Assembly: GCA_947632615.1 (NCBI GenBank)
Contig: CANRPW010000003.1
Span: 56,120-120,119 of the forward strand
Direction: 5' to 3'
DNA from: an uncultured Clostridia bacterium
Lineage (GTDB): Bacteria > Bacillota > Clostridia > Lachnospirales > CAG-274
DNA length: 64,000 bases
The stretch's first letter is position 1. Each line of letters begins with the position of its first letter. The notes below the pieces were generated by a model. It had not been told where the DNA came from and ran no database searches. It was given only the letters and a program-made list of their open reading frames with translations. Shown piece after piece: positions 26,747-35,247 of the stretch. The position numbers and the translations under genes were made by a program.

Positions 26747-29700
26747 TTAACCGGGATAATTCTGCTGTTTTTCGTTATATTCCTTAATTGCTCTTGAATA
26801 CTTATCATCCAAAGCATCGGCGTATGGTGAAAACTTGGCTGTTATCCTTCTGAGCTTTCTGAGTATACTGTCTACCAGCGAATATACAACAGGTATAAAC
26901 ACAAGTGTAACAAGTGTAGACACCGAAAGACCGAATATGATAGTCACACCCATTGCCTGCTGACTTTCCATACCCTCCGAAAGAGCAAGCGCCATAGGCA
27001 CCATACCTAAAACGGTGGTCAGGGTAGTCATAAGAATGGGGCGCAGTCTTGATCTTCCCGCTTCTACAAGAGCATCATAGCAGGTCATGCCGTGATAAAG
27101 TCGTCTTTGGTTGGTGTAGTCTACAAGTACGATGGCGTTGTTTACAACCATACCTACAAGCATTATGAAGCCCATAAAGGCATATGAGGTAATGCTGAGT
27201 CTTGTTATAAACAGACCAAGCATACCGCCCGTAATTGAAAGGGGCATTGAAAACATAACTATCGTAGGCTGAATAAGGGACTCAAACTGAGAAGCCATTA
27301 TCATAAATACAAGAAGTATAGCCACCAATAATACTATAAAGAGCTGTCCGAATGCCTCGTCCATATATTCCTGAAGTCCGCCAAATTCGTATGTATAATT
27401 GTCGGGGAATACATAGTCGTCAAGCTTCTCCTGAATAAGCTCCTGAACCGCAGCCGTGTCCTTTCCTGTTATAGTACCGCTTATTGTGACGTAGCGCTGC
27501 TGGTTACGTCTGTTTATGGTTGTTGCCGTTTCGGTTGTTTCCACACGGGCAATCTCGGTAAGAGGAATGTCTGCCCCCACAGAGGTGGGTATTGTCATGG
27601 AATAGAGGTCTTTCACATATTCAACCTTGTCTTCGGGGTACATTACCCTTATGTCTGTTTCTGTTCCGTCAACCTTAAGGGTAGAGCCTACATTACCTGT
27701 GTTTGACGCATTGATTGCGGAGGCTACGGAGGCTGAGCTTATGCCGTATGAAGATGCCTTTGCTCTGTCTAAGATTACATCAACCTGAAGGTTTGCGTCA
27801 TCAAGTGAGCTTTGCACATCGTATGCGCCGTCTATTGTATTTATTTTTTCTATAAGCTCGTCACATATTGTGCGCAGGGTGTCGGTGTCGGCACCGTTTA
27901 TGTTAAGTGAGAAAGAGCCGCTGCCGCCGAAGGAGCCCATAGCCATATTGCCTTCGGAGACGGTTATTTCCGCGCCGGCAATATTCTTTACCTGCTCTTT
28001 CAGTGTTTCTACAATTTCTTCCGAGCTTCTGTCACGCTCGTCTGAGGAAACAAGGTTTATCATCATCATTATGTTTGAACCGCCGACCATAGCGAAGGAG
28101 TTTTTGGTTTCCGGAATTTCTCCTATGGCGTCGGTTATTTCTTCAAGTATGCCATAGCTGTAGTCATAGTCATAGCCCTCAGGCACTCTTGCGCTTATTG
28201 TAATGCTGCCCTCGTCGGAACGTCCCATAAGGTCCATACCGAGGGTCGTGCCTGAAAGAAGTGTAAGCACGAATATTGCAATAACTACGCCTACGGTTAT
28301 AAATCTGTGGGTGAGGCATACGCCTACAAGGTGGCTGTAGGCATGGTCTAATTTTTCAAGTCTTGCTGTGAGCTTATCGCCTATTTTATTGAATATAGTG
28401 TACTTTTTCGGGCGGACTCTCTCTCTGTCTTCGTTTGCCATAAGAAGGGCGCACGCTGTAGGAACAAAGGAGACAGACACTACATAAGAAGCAAGAAGTG
28501 CCACGCAGATGGTAACGGATAAGTCTTTAAGCATCTGACCCATTGTGCCCTGTATAAACAGCATGGGCGCAAATACTGCCACCGTGGTAAGAGTAGACGC
28601 AAAGACTGCAAGAGATACCTCCCTGGTTCCCTCATAGGCAGAATCCTTTGCCGAATAGCCTTTCGCCCTGAAGTTATATATGTTTTCAAGTACAACCACA
28701 GAGTTGTCTACCAGCATACCTATACCGATAACTATACCGCCCATTGATACCATGTTCATTGTCATGCCTAAAACATACATAACTCCGAAGGTAGCCATAA
28801 TAGATGTAGGTATAGACACACCTATAACAAGTGACGACTTCCAGTTCTGAAGGAAGAAAAGAAGTACGAGCATAGCTATAAAGGCTGCCTGAAAAGCAGT
28901 ATTTACTACGTTATGTATAGAGTTTTTGATGTAGTCCGATGTGGTGGAGAGAAGGGTGAAGTGCATATTGGGGTGATCCTGTTCCAGCTCTTCGATCGTT
29001 TCCAAAAGCCTGTCGGAAATTTCAACAAGATTTCCGTCAGAAGCAAGAGAAACCTCTATGTTTACACCTTCGACTCCGTTTATAATAGAAATTCTTTCCT
29101 GGTCAAGCTCTACCTCTTCCACAGATGTTGCGATATCTTTAAGAAGAAGTCCGTGACCCTCTTTTGTGGGTATGTAAATGTTTTTTATGTCCTCTACGTC
29201 TTTAAAGGAGCCCGCAACACGCATTGTCATATCCTGAGAGCCCTGTTTGAGCTGTCCTGCGGCTATATCCTGGTTTTCCGCTGAAATAGCCTGAGAAATT
29301 GAGGAGATCGAAAGACCGTAGCTGCTTATTTTTTCAGGGTCTAAAACAACCTGAATTTCCTTGTCAACACCGCCGTTAAGAGAAACGGAGGCTACGCCTT
29401 CCAGTCTTTCAAAGTAGTTTGTTATGTTTTCGTCAACATAGTCATATAGGGTGGCTATGTCCATATTGTCTGATGTGACGCCTATGTTAAAGGATTCTGC
29501 GTCTAAATCCATTTTCAGAATGGAAGGATCGTCAACGTCATCGGGCAGCGACCATCTGACCCTGTCCATTTTTTCTCGCATATCGTTTACCGCTTCGTCA
29601 AGGTTTGTTCCGTCCACAAATGTAACGGCAACGAAGGACATACCCGTGGAGGAACGGGAAACAAGTTCGTCCACGCCTGTAAGGGTGGCGAGAGATTCTT

Positions 29701-29896
29701 CAATGGGTTTGGTTACGAGTTCTTCCACTTCCTCAGGGCCTGCGCCGTTATAGGTTGTCATAACAAGGGCAACAGGCAGGTCAATCTCCGGGGAGTATGC
29801 AAGCTCTAAGTTACTGTAAGCCACAAAGCCCAATATAAGAACCATAAGCACTATCATACAGGTGGTTACGGGTCTTTTAATAGCACTTTTTGTCAT
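26747..29896 (-). CDS. RND-family efflux pump (HAE1/AcrB-type)
   Basis: Proton-driven inner-membrane exporter. 1049 residues with the RND layout: TM1 at the N-terminus, large extracytoplasmic loop, TM2-6, second loop, TM8-12 (duplicated halves). In TM4 the AcrB D407-D408 pair reads DN (LVDNSVVVLENI) and the TM10 Lys of AcrB is Asn (VVNNAIVLVDY), so proton relay differs in detail. Overlaps the upstream MFP gene by 4 nt (ATGA). Substrate could be drugs, lipids or surfactant-like compounds. Confidence 0.95.
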   Translation of the reverse strand: MTKSAIKRPVTTCMIVLMVLILGFVAYSNLELAYSPEIDLPVALVMTTYNGAGPEEVEELVTKPIEESLATLTGVDELVSRSSTGMSFVAVTFVDGTNLDEAVNDMREKMDRVRWSLPDDVDDPSILKMDLDAESFNIGVTSDNMDIATLYDYVDENITNYFERLEGVASVSLNGGVDKEIQVVLDPEKISSYGLSISSISQAISAENQDIAAGQLKQGSQDMTMRVAGSFKDVEDIKNIYIPTKEGHGLLLKDIATSVEEVELDQERISIINGVEGVNIEVSLASDGNLVEISDRLLETIEELEQDHPNMHFTLLSTTSDYIKNSIHNVVNTAFQAAFIAMLVLLFFLQNWKSSLVIGVSIPTSIMATFGVMYVLGMTMNMVSMGGIVIGIGMLVDNSVVVLENIYNFRAKGYSAKDSAYEGTREVSLAVFASTLTTVAVFAPMLFIQGTMGQMLKDLSVTICVALLASYVVSVSFVPTACALLMANEDRERVRPKKYTIFNKIGDKLTARLEKLDHAYSHLVGVCLTHRFITVGVVIAIFVLTLLSGTTLGMDLMGRSDEGSITISARVPEGYDYDYSYGILEEITDAIGEIPETKNSFAMVGGSNIMMMINLVSSDERDRSSEEIVETLKEQVKNIAGAEITVSEGNMAMGSFGGSGSFSLNINGADTDTLRTICDELIEKINTIDGAYDVQSSLDDANLQVDVILDRAKASSYGISSASVASAINASNTGNVGSTLKVDGTETDIRVMYPEDKVEYVKDLYSMTIPTSVGADIPLTEIARVETTETATTINRRNQQRYVTISGTITGKDTAAVQELIQEKLDDYVFPDNYTYEFGGLQEYMDEAFGQLFIVLLVAILLVFMIMASQFESLIQPTIVMFSMPLSITGGMLGLFITRLSITSYAFMGFIMLVGMVVNNAIVLVDYTNQRRLYHGMTCYDALVEAGRSRLRPILMTTLTTVLGMVPMALALSEGMESQQAMGVTIIFGLSVSTLVTLVFIPVVYSLVDSILRKLRRITAKFSPYADALDDKYSRAIKEYNEKQQNYPG

Positions 29897-31317
29897 GAAG
29901 CCTTACCCTCCCTGTCTTTTTTGTCTGCGGGAGCTTTTTCGCCCTCAGATGAGCTTTCTTCCTTGGGTTTTTCCACAATGTCTTCGCCGTTTATACTTAC
30001 AACATTGAGAGAGTCGCCGTCTGAAAGATAGGTTTGTCCCTTTGTGACAACAAGGTCGTCGGCTGAAATGCCGCTTGTTATTTCTATTTCATTACCGCCG
30101 TCAACGCCTATAGCCACCTGCGTTTTTACTGCCTTATCGCCCTCAGCCACGAATACATAATATTCGCCGTCATCGTTTAAAACGCAGTCTCTTGAAAGAA
30201 CAAGAGCATCAGTGCTTATTTCCTTATTAAATGCTACCTTTGCGCTCATGCCTGATTTAAGCTTTCCGTCGGAGTTGTCTATGTTTAATTTTACGGTGTA
30301 TGTGCCGTCTGTGTTTGCTCCGGGAGCTATTTCGGAAACATAGCCCGTAAATGTGGAGGATAATGTAGAAACTGTTATTTCTGCCTCAGAGCCTACGGAA
30401 AGTGCCGAAATTATCTGCTCGGAAGCATTTACCTCTACATCCACCGTACTCTGGTCTATGATAACAAAGGGTGTGCCCCCTGCAAGAGTAGCGCCTGCCG
30501 TTACGTTACATTCAAGCACGGTGCCCGATATAGGGCTTTTGACCGTAGCATCGGCGAGGTTTTTCTTTGCCGACTCTAAGGCTATAGAGGCTGAGTTTAC
30601 AGCGTTCTGAGCTGTTTCTTTATTGTCGTTTATGGTCTGATTTACAAGTATGTTATAGTTGTTCTGTGCCTGAGAAAGAGCTTCCTCGGCTGATTTAAGA
30701 CCAACTGAAGCATTGTTGTAATTGTTCTGCGCCTGAGTAAGGGCGTTTTCGTAGTTGGTAAGAGCATCCTGAGAAATGCCGCCTACGTCGAAAAGCTGCT
30801 TGTTTGTGTCGTAGTCGCTCTGTGCCTTGTTAAGATTTACCTGTGCCGAGTCAAGAGCCGTCTTTGCGTTTTCTACTGAGTTTTCACAATTTGTGATAGC
30901 ATTTTGAAGACTGCTTATCTGACTTTGGGTGGCGCCGCCGTTTACCTGCTTAAGAGCAGTCTGTGCCGATGTAAGCCCTGCCTGAGCGGACTTAACTGAA
31001 TTCTGAAGGCTTGCCGTATCCATCTGGAAGAGTGTTGCCCCTGCGGAAACATAGTCGCCCACGTCATAATATACAGCGCTTACCTTGCCGGGCACTGTGC
31101 TTGTTACGTCTACCTGCTGGTGGGGCGCAATGGTTCCCGAATATGTATATTGATTTTTAATAGTGCCTGTTGTTGGGTTTTCAACATATACAGAGGTTGC
31201 TTTCTGCTGCTCCGCTTCACCCTCAGGCGCTCCCTTGGGTCCGCCTTTTTTTCCTCCGCAGCCTACGACCATTACACCTATAAGGCAAACAGCCGCGGCT
31301 CTATACAAATGTTTCAT
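29893..31317 (-). CDS. Lipoprotein periplasmic adaptor (MFP/HlyD-like) of RND pump
   Basis: 474 residues. Signal peptide with lipobox VVGC (Cys about residue 20), so the mature protein is tethered by lipid outside the membrane. Barrel-sandwich/lipoyl halves (GKVSAVYYDVGDYVSAG and PISGTVLECNVTAGA) flank a long coiled-coil hairpin rich in Ala, Gln and Asn; a beta-barrel domain follows (about residues 285-370) and the tail is charged and low-complexity. AAGGAGGAGC precedes the ATG. First gene of the cassette MFP-RND-TolC-like. Confidence 0.93.
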   Translation of the reverse strand: MKHLYRAAAVCLIGVMVVGCGGKKGGPKGAPEGEAEQQKATSVYVENPTTGTIKNQYTYSGTIAPHQQVDVTSTVPGKVSAVYYDVGDYVSAGATLFQMDTASLQNSVKSAQAGLTSAQTALKQVNGGATQSQISSLQNAITNCENSVENAKTALDSAQVNLNKAQSDYDTNKQLFDVGGISQDALTNYENALTQAQNNYNNASVGLKSAEEALSQAQNNYNILVNQTINDNKETAQNAVNSASIALESAKKNLADATVKSPISGTVLECNVTAGATLAGGTPFVIIDQSTVDVEVNASEQIISALSVGSEAEITVSTLSSTFTGYVSEIAPGANTDGTYTVKLNIDNSDGKLKSGMSAKVAFNKEISTDALVLSRDCVLNDDGEYYVFVAEGDKAVKTQVAIGVDGGNEIEITSGISADDLVVTKGQTYLSDGDSLNVVSINGEDIVEKPKEESSSEGEKAPADKKDREGKAS

Positions 31318-31370
31318 TATTGCTCCTCCTTTATTTGCAATTAATTAAAAAACTCTTTATATATTATTAC

Positions 31371-31394
31371 ACTATATTATTAATAATCAATAGT
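31371..31394. promoter_or_regulatory. A/T-rich dyad upstream of the efflux operon
   Basis: ACTATATTATTA faces ATAATCAATAGT, an imperfect palindrome centred 66 bp upstream of the MFP start. On the minus strand it overlaps -10-like sequences (TAATAT, TATAGT). Possible operator or response-regulator site; no partner can be assigned. Confidence 0.35.
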
Positions 31395-31472
31395 TTAATT
31401 TATGAAATTTTATTAAAATTTCCCCGAGGCTTGGAGGCGATGGGGGAGGGGTAAAATATATTAATTTTTTTC

Positions 31473-31500
31473 TTGACAAATCAAAGATATGTTGTATAAT
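31473..31500 (+). promoter_or_regulatory. Promoter of tRNA-Pro
   Basis: TTGACA, 16-bp spacer, TATAAT; 25 nt upstream of the mature tRNA 5' end. Confidence 0.88.
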
Positions 31501-31524
31501 AGTAAATGGTTGGTTTTCAGCCGG

Positions 31525-31598
31525 CGGGGCGTAGCGTAGCTTGGTAGCGCGCCTGAATGGGGTTCAGGAGGTCGCAAGTTCAAATCTTGTCGCCCCGA
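31525..31598 (+). tRNA. tRNA-Pro (anticodon GGG)
   Basis: 74-nt cloverleaf. Acceptor CGGGGCG/CGCCCCG, D-arm GCGT/GCGC with one U-G, anticodon stem CCTGA/TCAGG with loop ATGGGGT (GGG), T-arm with TTCAAAT loop, discriminator A. CCA not encoded. Confidence 0.96.
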
Positions 31599-31605
31599 CT
31601 TTTAT

Positions 31606-31636
31606 AAGACTTGCTTTTATTGGCAGGTCTTTTTTG
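31606..31636 (+). terminator. Terminator of tRNA-Pro
   Basis: AAGACTTGC pairs with GCAGGTCTT (one G-U) around an 8-nt loop, followed by TTTT. It lies 19 nt before the csoR-like ATG, so that gene depends on read-through or another promoter. Confidence 0.82.
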
Positions 31637-31655
31637 ATTATACGGAGGTATTTTT

Positions 31656-31967
31656 ATGGAACACATACATAAGCATATAATGCCTGACGGCTCGGAGCAT
31701 TATCACACTCACAAATCTACAAAGGCTGTACTTAACAGGCTGTCTAAAATAATAGGCCACTTAGAGTCAGTTAAAAAAATGGTGGAAAACGGCAAGGACT
31801 GCAGCGACGTGCTTATACAGCTTTCTGCGGTAGACTCTGCCGTTCGCTCTGTCAGCAGAGTTATTATTAAGGATCATTTGGAAAACTGTATAGTAGATGC
31901 CATAAAATCGGGAGATACAAATGCCCTTACAGAGCTTGAAGAGGCTATAGATAAATTTTTGAAATAA
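31656..31967 (+). CDS. CsoR/RcnR/FrmR-family repressor with His-rich N-terminus
   Basis: All-helical DNA-binding repressor of the DUF156 family that releases DNA on binding Cu(I), Ni/Co, sulfane sulfur or formaldehyde. 103 residues; the core NRLSKIIGHLESVKKM is typical. The Cys-His-Cys set of copper-binding CsoR is present (KDCSD, then KDHLENC). The first 20 residues carry six His (HIHKH, HYHTH), an extra metal-binding-like tail. ACGGAGG precedes the ATG. No copper ATPase, chaperone or formaldehyde gene is adjacent, so the ligand is uncertain. Confidence 0.9.
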   Translation: MEHIHKHIMPDGSEHYHTHKSTKAVLNRLSKIIGHLESVKKMVENGKDCSDVLIQLSAVDSAVRSVSRVIIKDHLENCIVDAIKSGDTNALTELEEAIDKFLK

Positions 31968-32032
31968 TGAATATTTATTTGTCTATATATTTTATATTGT
32001 AAAACAGGTTTTTTTACCTTTTGCTTCAAATG

Positions 32033-32062
32033 TTGACAAAGCCCTCCGTAATGTGATAATAT
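32033..32062 (+). promoter_or_regulatory. Promoter of the channel operon
   Basis: TTGACA, 18-bp spacer, TAATAT (a TATAAT overlaps 3 bp further on). About 30 nt before the start codon region AAGGGGGC. Confidence 0.65.
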
Positions 32063-32099
32063 AATATATAATAATTAATGTAGAAAAGGGGGCGCTTGA

Positions 32100-33242
32100 A
32101 TGTCAGAAGTAAAGCCGGAAGTAAAGGAAACAAATACGGGCAAGGATAAGCCGAAAAAACTTACGTTTGAAGTCCTTAAAAGAAAAAGAAGACTTGTTAT
32201 TAATTTTATTTTATTTTTTGTAGTCGCTGTTATCTATCTTACTTTTGCTCTTGGCCGCTTATATTTTGCGGAGAAAAAAATAGATAATAAGTGGGAACAC
32301 TGGCAGCACTATGACACTCCCGAAAATTTGGCAGAGCTTGAAAGAAGAAGCGTAAACGCCACACACGTTACTGTGGGTACATATTTTGAAAATATAAGGG
32401 AGCTCAATATTAAAAATTCCACCTTCAGAGTTGAAATGATGGTATGGTTTAAATGGAAGGGCGACCCGGACCTTGATATGATAAACCATATAAGAATATA
32501 TAGGGGCACCATAAATAAATTTACCGTGACAGAAGAATATACAAACGGTGATGAGCACTATCAGAGAGGATCTCTTGACGTGACCATAAACGAAAGCTTT
32601 GACACAACAAGATTCCCTCTTGGCACATATCCTCTTAAGGTATATATAGAGCCTACATATTCTATAGACAGAGTGAGATTTTACGCAGACGGTCAGAGCG
32701 ATATCAACGAAGCCTTAGACCTTGCGGGCTATTCTCTTATGAGATATGACACAGGCATACACTATGTTGTATACGAAACAAACTATGGCAACCCATCCAT
32801 CAAAGACGGAAACATAATGAATACAGAGCTTCTTACAAGGCTTGAAATAAAGAGAAACGGCATGGGCACTTATGCTAAATGCTTTATAGCTCTTATAGGT
32901 ACTCTTACTTGGATATTTATAGTTATGTTTATAAATACCAACCATAGGGTAGACCCCTTAAGCATGATACCTGCTGCTCTTTTCGGTACGGTAACAAACA
33001 TTACCATAGGCGCAAATATGCTTCCTGATACTCTTGGCTTAGGTCTTCTGGAGTTTGTAAATATGTGGGGCGTTATGACCATTATAGGCGGCACTATAAC
33101 CGTTATAAACGTCAACAGAATAAGAAACAAATGGGAAGACAAAGACTATGCCACACTTTACGGCAGGGTAATGTTTGCCGAAATACTTTTCTTTACCCTC
33201 TTAGGTCATATATTGATGCCTTTTATGGCATATCACTTTTAA
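32100..33242 (+). CDS. Pentameric ligand-gated ion channel homologue (GLIC/ELIC-like) with N-terminal membrane anchor
   Basis: Likely subunit of a prokaryotic Cys-loop-superfamily channel without the Cys loop. 380 residues. After a basic cytoplasmic tail (1-31) comes a transmembrane helix (about 32-57), an extracellular beta-rich domain (about 60-255) with VTVGTYFENI and VWFKWKGDPDLD (Trp116), the counterpart of the GLIC ligand-domain WKD motif, then four helices. The M2-M3 link reads ANMLPDT (Leu308-Pro309), matching the conserved LP of the superfamily, and M4 ends at the C-terminus as in GLIC. Most bacterial relatives have a cleaved signal peptide instead of an anchor. Starts a three-gene unit with a K+ channel. 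Ligand and ion selectivity unknown. Confidence 0.8.
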   Translation: MSEVKPEVKETNTGKDKPKKLTFEVLKRKRRLVINFILFFVVAVIYLTFALGRLYFAEKKIDNKWEHWQHYDTPENLAELERRSVNATHVTVGTYFENIRELNIKNSTFRVEMMVWFKWKGDPDLDMINHIRIYRGTINKFTVTEEYTNGDEHYQRGSLDVTINESFDTTRFPLGTYPLKVYIEPTYSIDRVRFYADGQSDINEALDLAGYSLMRYDTGIHYVVYETNYGNPSIKDGNIMNTELLTRLEIKRNGMGTYAKCFIALIGTLTWIFIVMFINTNHRVDPLSMIPAALFGTVTNITIGANMLPDTLGLGLLEFVNMWGVMTIIGGTITVINVNRIRNKWEDKDYATLYGRVMFAEILFFTLLGHILMPFMAYHF

Positions 33243-33257
33243 TTAAGGAGAAAAATT

Positions 33258-34031
33258 ATGCGTTTTGCTATATATAAAATGGTTGAAAAGTCAGCCGCTG
33301 ACGACAAAAAGGGCAAAATTTATGACTATTTTATATGCCTTGTGGCGTTTATAAGTATAATACCGCTTATGTTTAAAACCCACTATCCGATATTTTCCTA
33401 TATCGAAACGGTGTCGGTTTACATAATTTTTGCAGACTATGTTTTCAGATGGATAACGGCAGACTATAAGCTAAAAAAAGGCAGATGGAGCTTTGTGCTC
33501 TACCCCATAACCCTATTTGCCATTATAGACATTCTGTCTATACTGCCTACCATGGGGCTTTTGGGACAGGGCTTTATGATACTCCGTATGTTCAGAATAT
33601 TTAAGATATTCCACTATTCAAAGAGCTTAAACTATATATCAAATGCAATTTTAAAGGAGAAAAACACACTTTATTCCGTTCTGATATTGGCTCTTGGCTA
33701 TATATTTTTGTCAGCCCTTATTATGTTTTCATACGAGCCTGATACCTTCAACAACTTTTTCGGTGCTCTTTATTGGGCGACTACCGCTCTAACCACAGTA
33801 GGCTATGGCGACATATACCCAACCACCGATGTGGGCAGGTTTATAAGTATGATATCTTCTCTTTTCGGAATTGCTGTTATTGCGCTTCCTGCGGGTATTA
33901 TTACTGCCAGCTTTGTTGACCAGATAGACATGGAGAGAAAGAATGCAGAGGAAGAAGGAAGGGCTGAAGACGGCAAGTCTGAAATAGACAGAATAATCGA
34001 AAAAAGAATGGAGGCTGAGCATGATGAATAA
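33258..34031 (+). CDS. Voltage-gated-type potassium channel
   Basis: 257 residues, six-helix ion channel. The S4-like segment has spaced basic residues (ILRMFRIFKIF), S5-P-S6 follows and the selectivity filter is TVGYGD at residues 180-185 (TTALTTVGYGDIYP), diagnostic of K+ selectivity. The charged C-terminal tail (RKNAEEEGRAEDGK) is cytoplasmic and probably coiled-coil. No RCK domain. AAGGAG 7 nt before ATG, 15 nt after the ligand-gated-channel gene; overlaps the next gene by 11 nt. The pair may set membrane potential together (inference). Confidence 0.93.
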   Translation: MRFAIYKMVEKSAADDKKGKIYDYFICLVAFISIIPLMFKTHYPIFSYIETVSVYIIFADYVFRWITADYKLKKGRWSFVLYPITLFAIIDILSILPTMGLLGQGFMILRMFRIFKIFHYSKSLNYISNAILKEKNTLYSVLILALGYIFLSALIMFSYEPDTFNNFFGALYWATTALTTVGYGDIYPTTDVGRFISMISSLFGIAVIALPAGIITASFVDQIDMERKNAEEEGRAEDGKSEIDRIIEKRMEAEHDE

Positions 34032-34602
34032 AAAATCGCGCTATATATTTATAATGATATTGGGCATTATTATGAATCAGGGCTTAAGCCTGTTTTCCGA
34101 TAAATTTCCCGTATGGCTCGACACCAGCGGAACAGCGCTGGCAGCTCTTGCCTTAGAGCCTGCCGCAGGGCTTTTGGTGGGGCTTGTAGACAACTTTTTA
34201 ATAGCCATATTTAAAAACGGGTCAGGCTCTCTTTTGTACTACTGCGTAAGCGCTTCGGTGGCGATTATTGTAGGCGTTATTATGCGAGACAGAGAGGGCA
34301 GGATAAGATGGCAGAGGATATTTGCCGTTATACCTCTTATAATAATAGTTTCTACTATACTTTCATCTGTACTCACACTGTGGTATAGCGGGGGAATATC
34401 AACAAATAAATTTGAGCTTGAATATTATTATTATTTCATCTCAATGGGTTTACACCCATATATCTCTTGTGCCCTTGGCATAGGCGTTATAAAAGTATAC
34501 GATACTATTGTGACGGCAGTTATTGTAGCTTTGGTATATATGCTTATACCTAAAACAATGAAAAATGTTATATTAAAGGAAGAACAAAAAGAGGGGCTGT
34601 AA
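34021..34602 (+). CDS. ECF transporter S-component-like membrane protein
   Basis: 193 residues, about five to six transmembrane helices. The N-terminal pattern FPVWLDTSGTALAALALEP-AAGLLVGLVDN resembles the signature of substrate-binding S components of energy-coupling-factor transporters (FPxxLDxxGT...GP..GxxVG). Substrate unknown; no EcfA/EcfT gene nearby, so it would share the common ECF module or act alone. GGAGG precedes two adjacent ATG codons (34021, 34024). Overlaps the K+ channel gene and ends in a terminator. Confidence 0.65.
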   Translation: MMNKKSRYIFIMILGIIMNQGLSLFSDKFPVWLDTSGTALAALALEPAAGLLVGLVDNFLIAIFKNGSGSLLYYCVSASVAIIVGVIMRDREGRIRWQRIFAVIPLIIIVSTILSSVLTLWYSGGISTNKFELEYYYYFISMGLHPYISCALGIGVIKVYDTIVTAVIVALVYMLIPKTMKNVILKEEQKEGL

Positions 34603-34616
34603 GTCCCTTTTTTATT
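34587..34616 (+). terminator. Terminator of the channel operon
   Basis: AAAGAGGG/CCCTTTTT (one G-U) with a 9-nt loop, then TTTTTATT; it overlaps the last codons of the S-component-like gene. Confidence 0.7.
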
Positions 34617-34688
34617 ATACCCTTGCGCCCTGTTTGGGCTTGCGGCAGACTTGTATTAGTAAAGACCTAAATTATTAACAAAAATAGC

Positions 34689-34717
34689 TTGACAAATATG
34701 GGGGTTTTTAATATAAT
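34689..34717 (+). promoter_or_regulatory. Promoter of the DUF177-rpmF-plsX unit
   Basis: TTGACA, 17-bp spacer, TATAAT; both boxes perfect. Confidence 0.9.
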
Positions 34718-34757
34718 AGCTTATGGACTGTTTTTTCCATCTATAGGAGTGGTGTAT

Positions 34758-35243
34758 ATGCTTATTAATATAGATGAGCTTTTGGCAGGCGAAGAAAGGG
34801 AGCTTGAATTTAAAGAAAACATAGAGATACCTAAGGTATATTCAAAGTTTACTTCAGTTCCCGTTGTTGTTAAGGGCAAGATTTCAAAAGTCGGCGATGA
34901 CTTTCGGTTTGAGGGAAATGTAAGTGCAGATCTTCACCTTGTTTGTGATTCGTGCCTTACTGAATTTTCCAAAACGATTGATTTTCCTGTGTTTGGGATT
35001 TTCAAAAGGGAAACGGATGACGAGGAAGATTATATTATTTCCGATAATGTCATAGACTTAAGCAGCATGGTTTTAACAGAGCTTTTGCTTAACTTCCCTA
35101 TGAGAAATATATGCAGGGAGGATTGTAAGGGTCTGTGTATCAAATGCGGACATAACCTTAACATAAGCGACTGCGGCTGTGACAGAACCGTCAGAAATCC
35201 CGAATTTGAAAAGCTAAGATCTTTATTTGATCAGGAGGTGTAA
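34758..35243 (+). CDS. DUF177 (YceD-like) protein
   Basis: 161 residues. Two Cys pairs typical of the family: CDSC in the middle (HLVCDSCLTEF) and the C-terminal CREDCKGLCIKCG block, likely zinc-binding. The family is linked to 23S rRNA/ribosome homeostasis and is almost always encoded before rpmF. Start at 34758 with AGGAG 8 nt upstream; longer forms would begin inside the promoter. Confidence 0.92.
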   Translation: MLINIDELLAGEERELEFKENIEIPKVYSKFTSVPVVVKGKISKVGDDFRFEGNVSADLHLVCDSCLTEFSKTIDFPVFGIFKRETDDEEDYIISDNVIDLSSMVLTELLLNFPMRNICREDCKGLCIKCGHNLNISDCGCDRTVRNPEFEKLRSLFDQEV

Positions 35244-35247
35244 AGAA

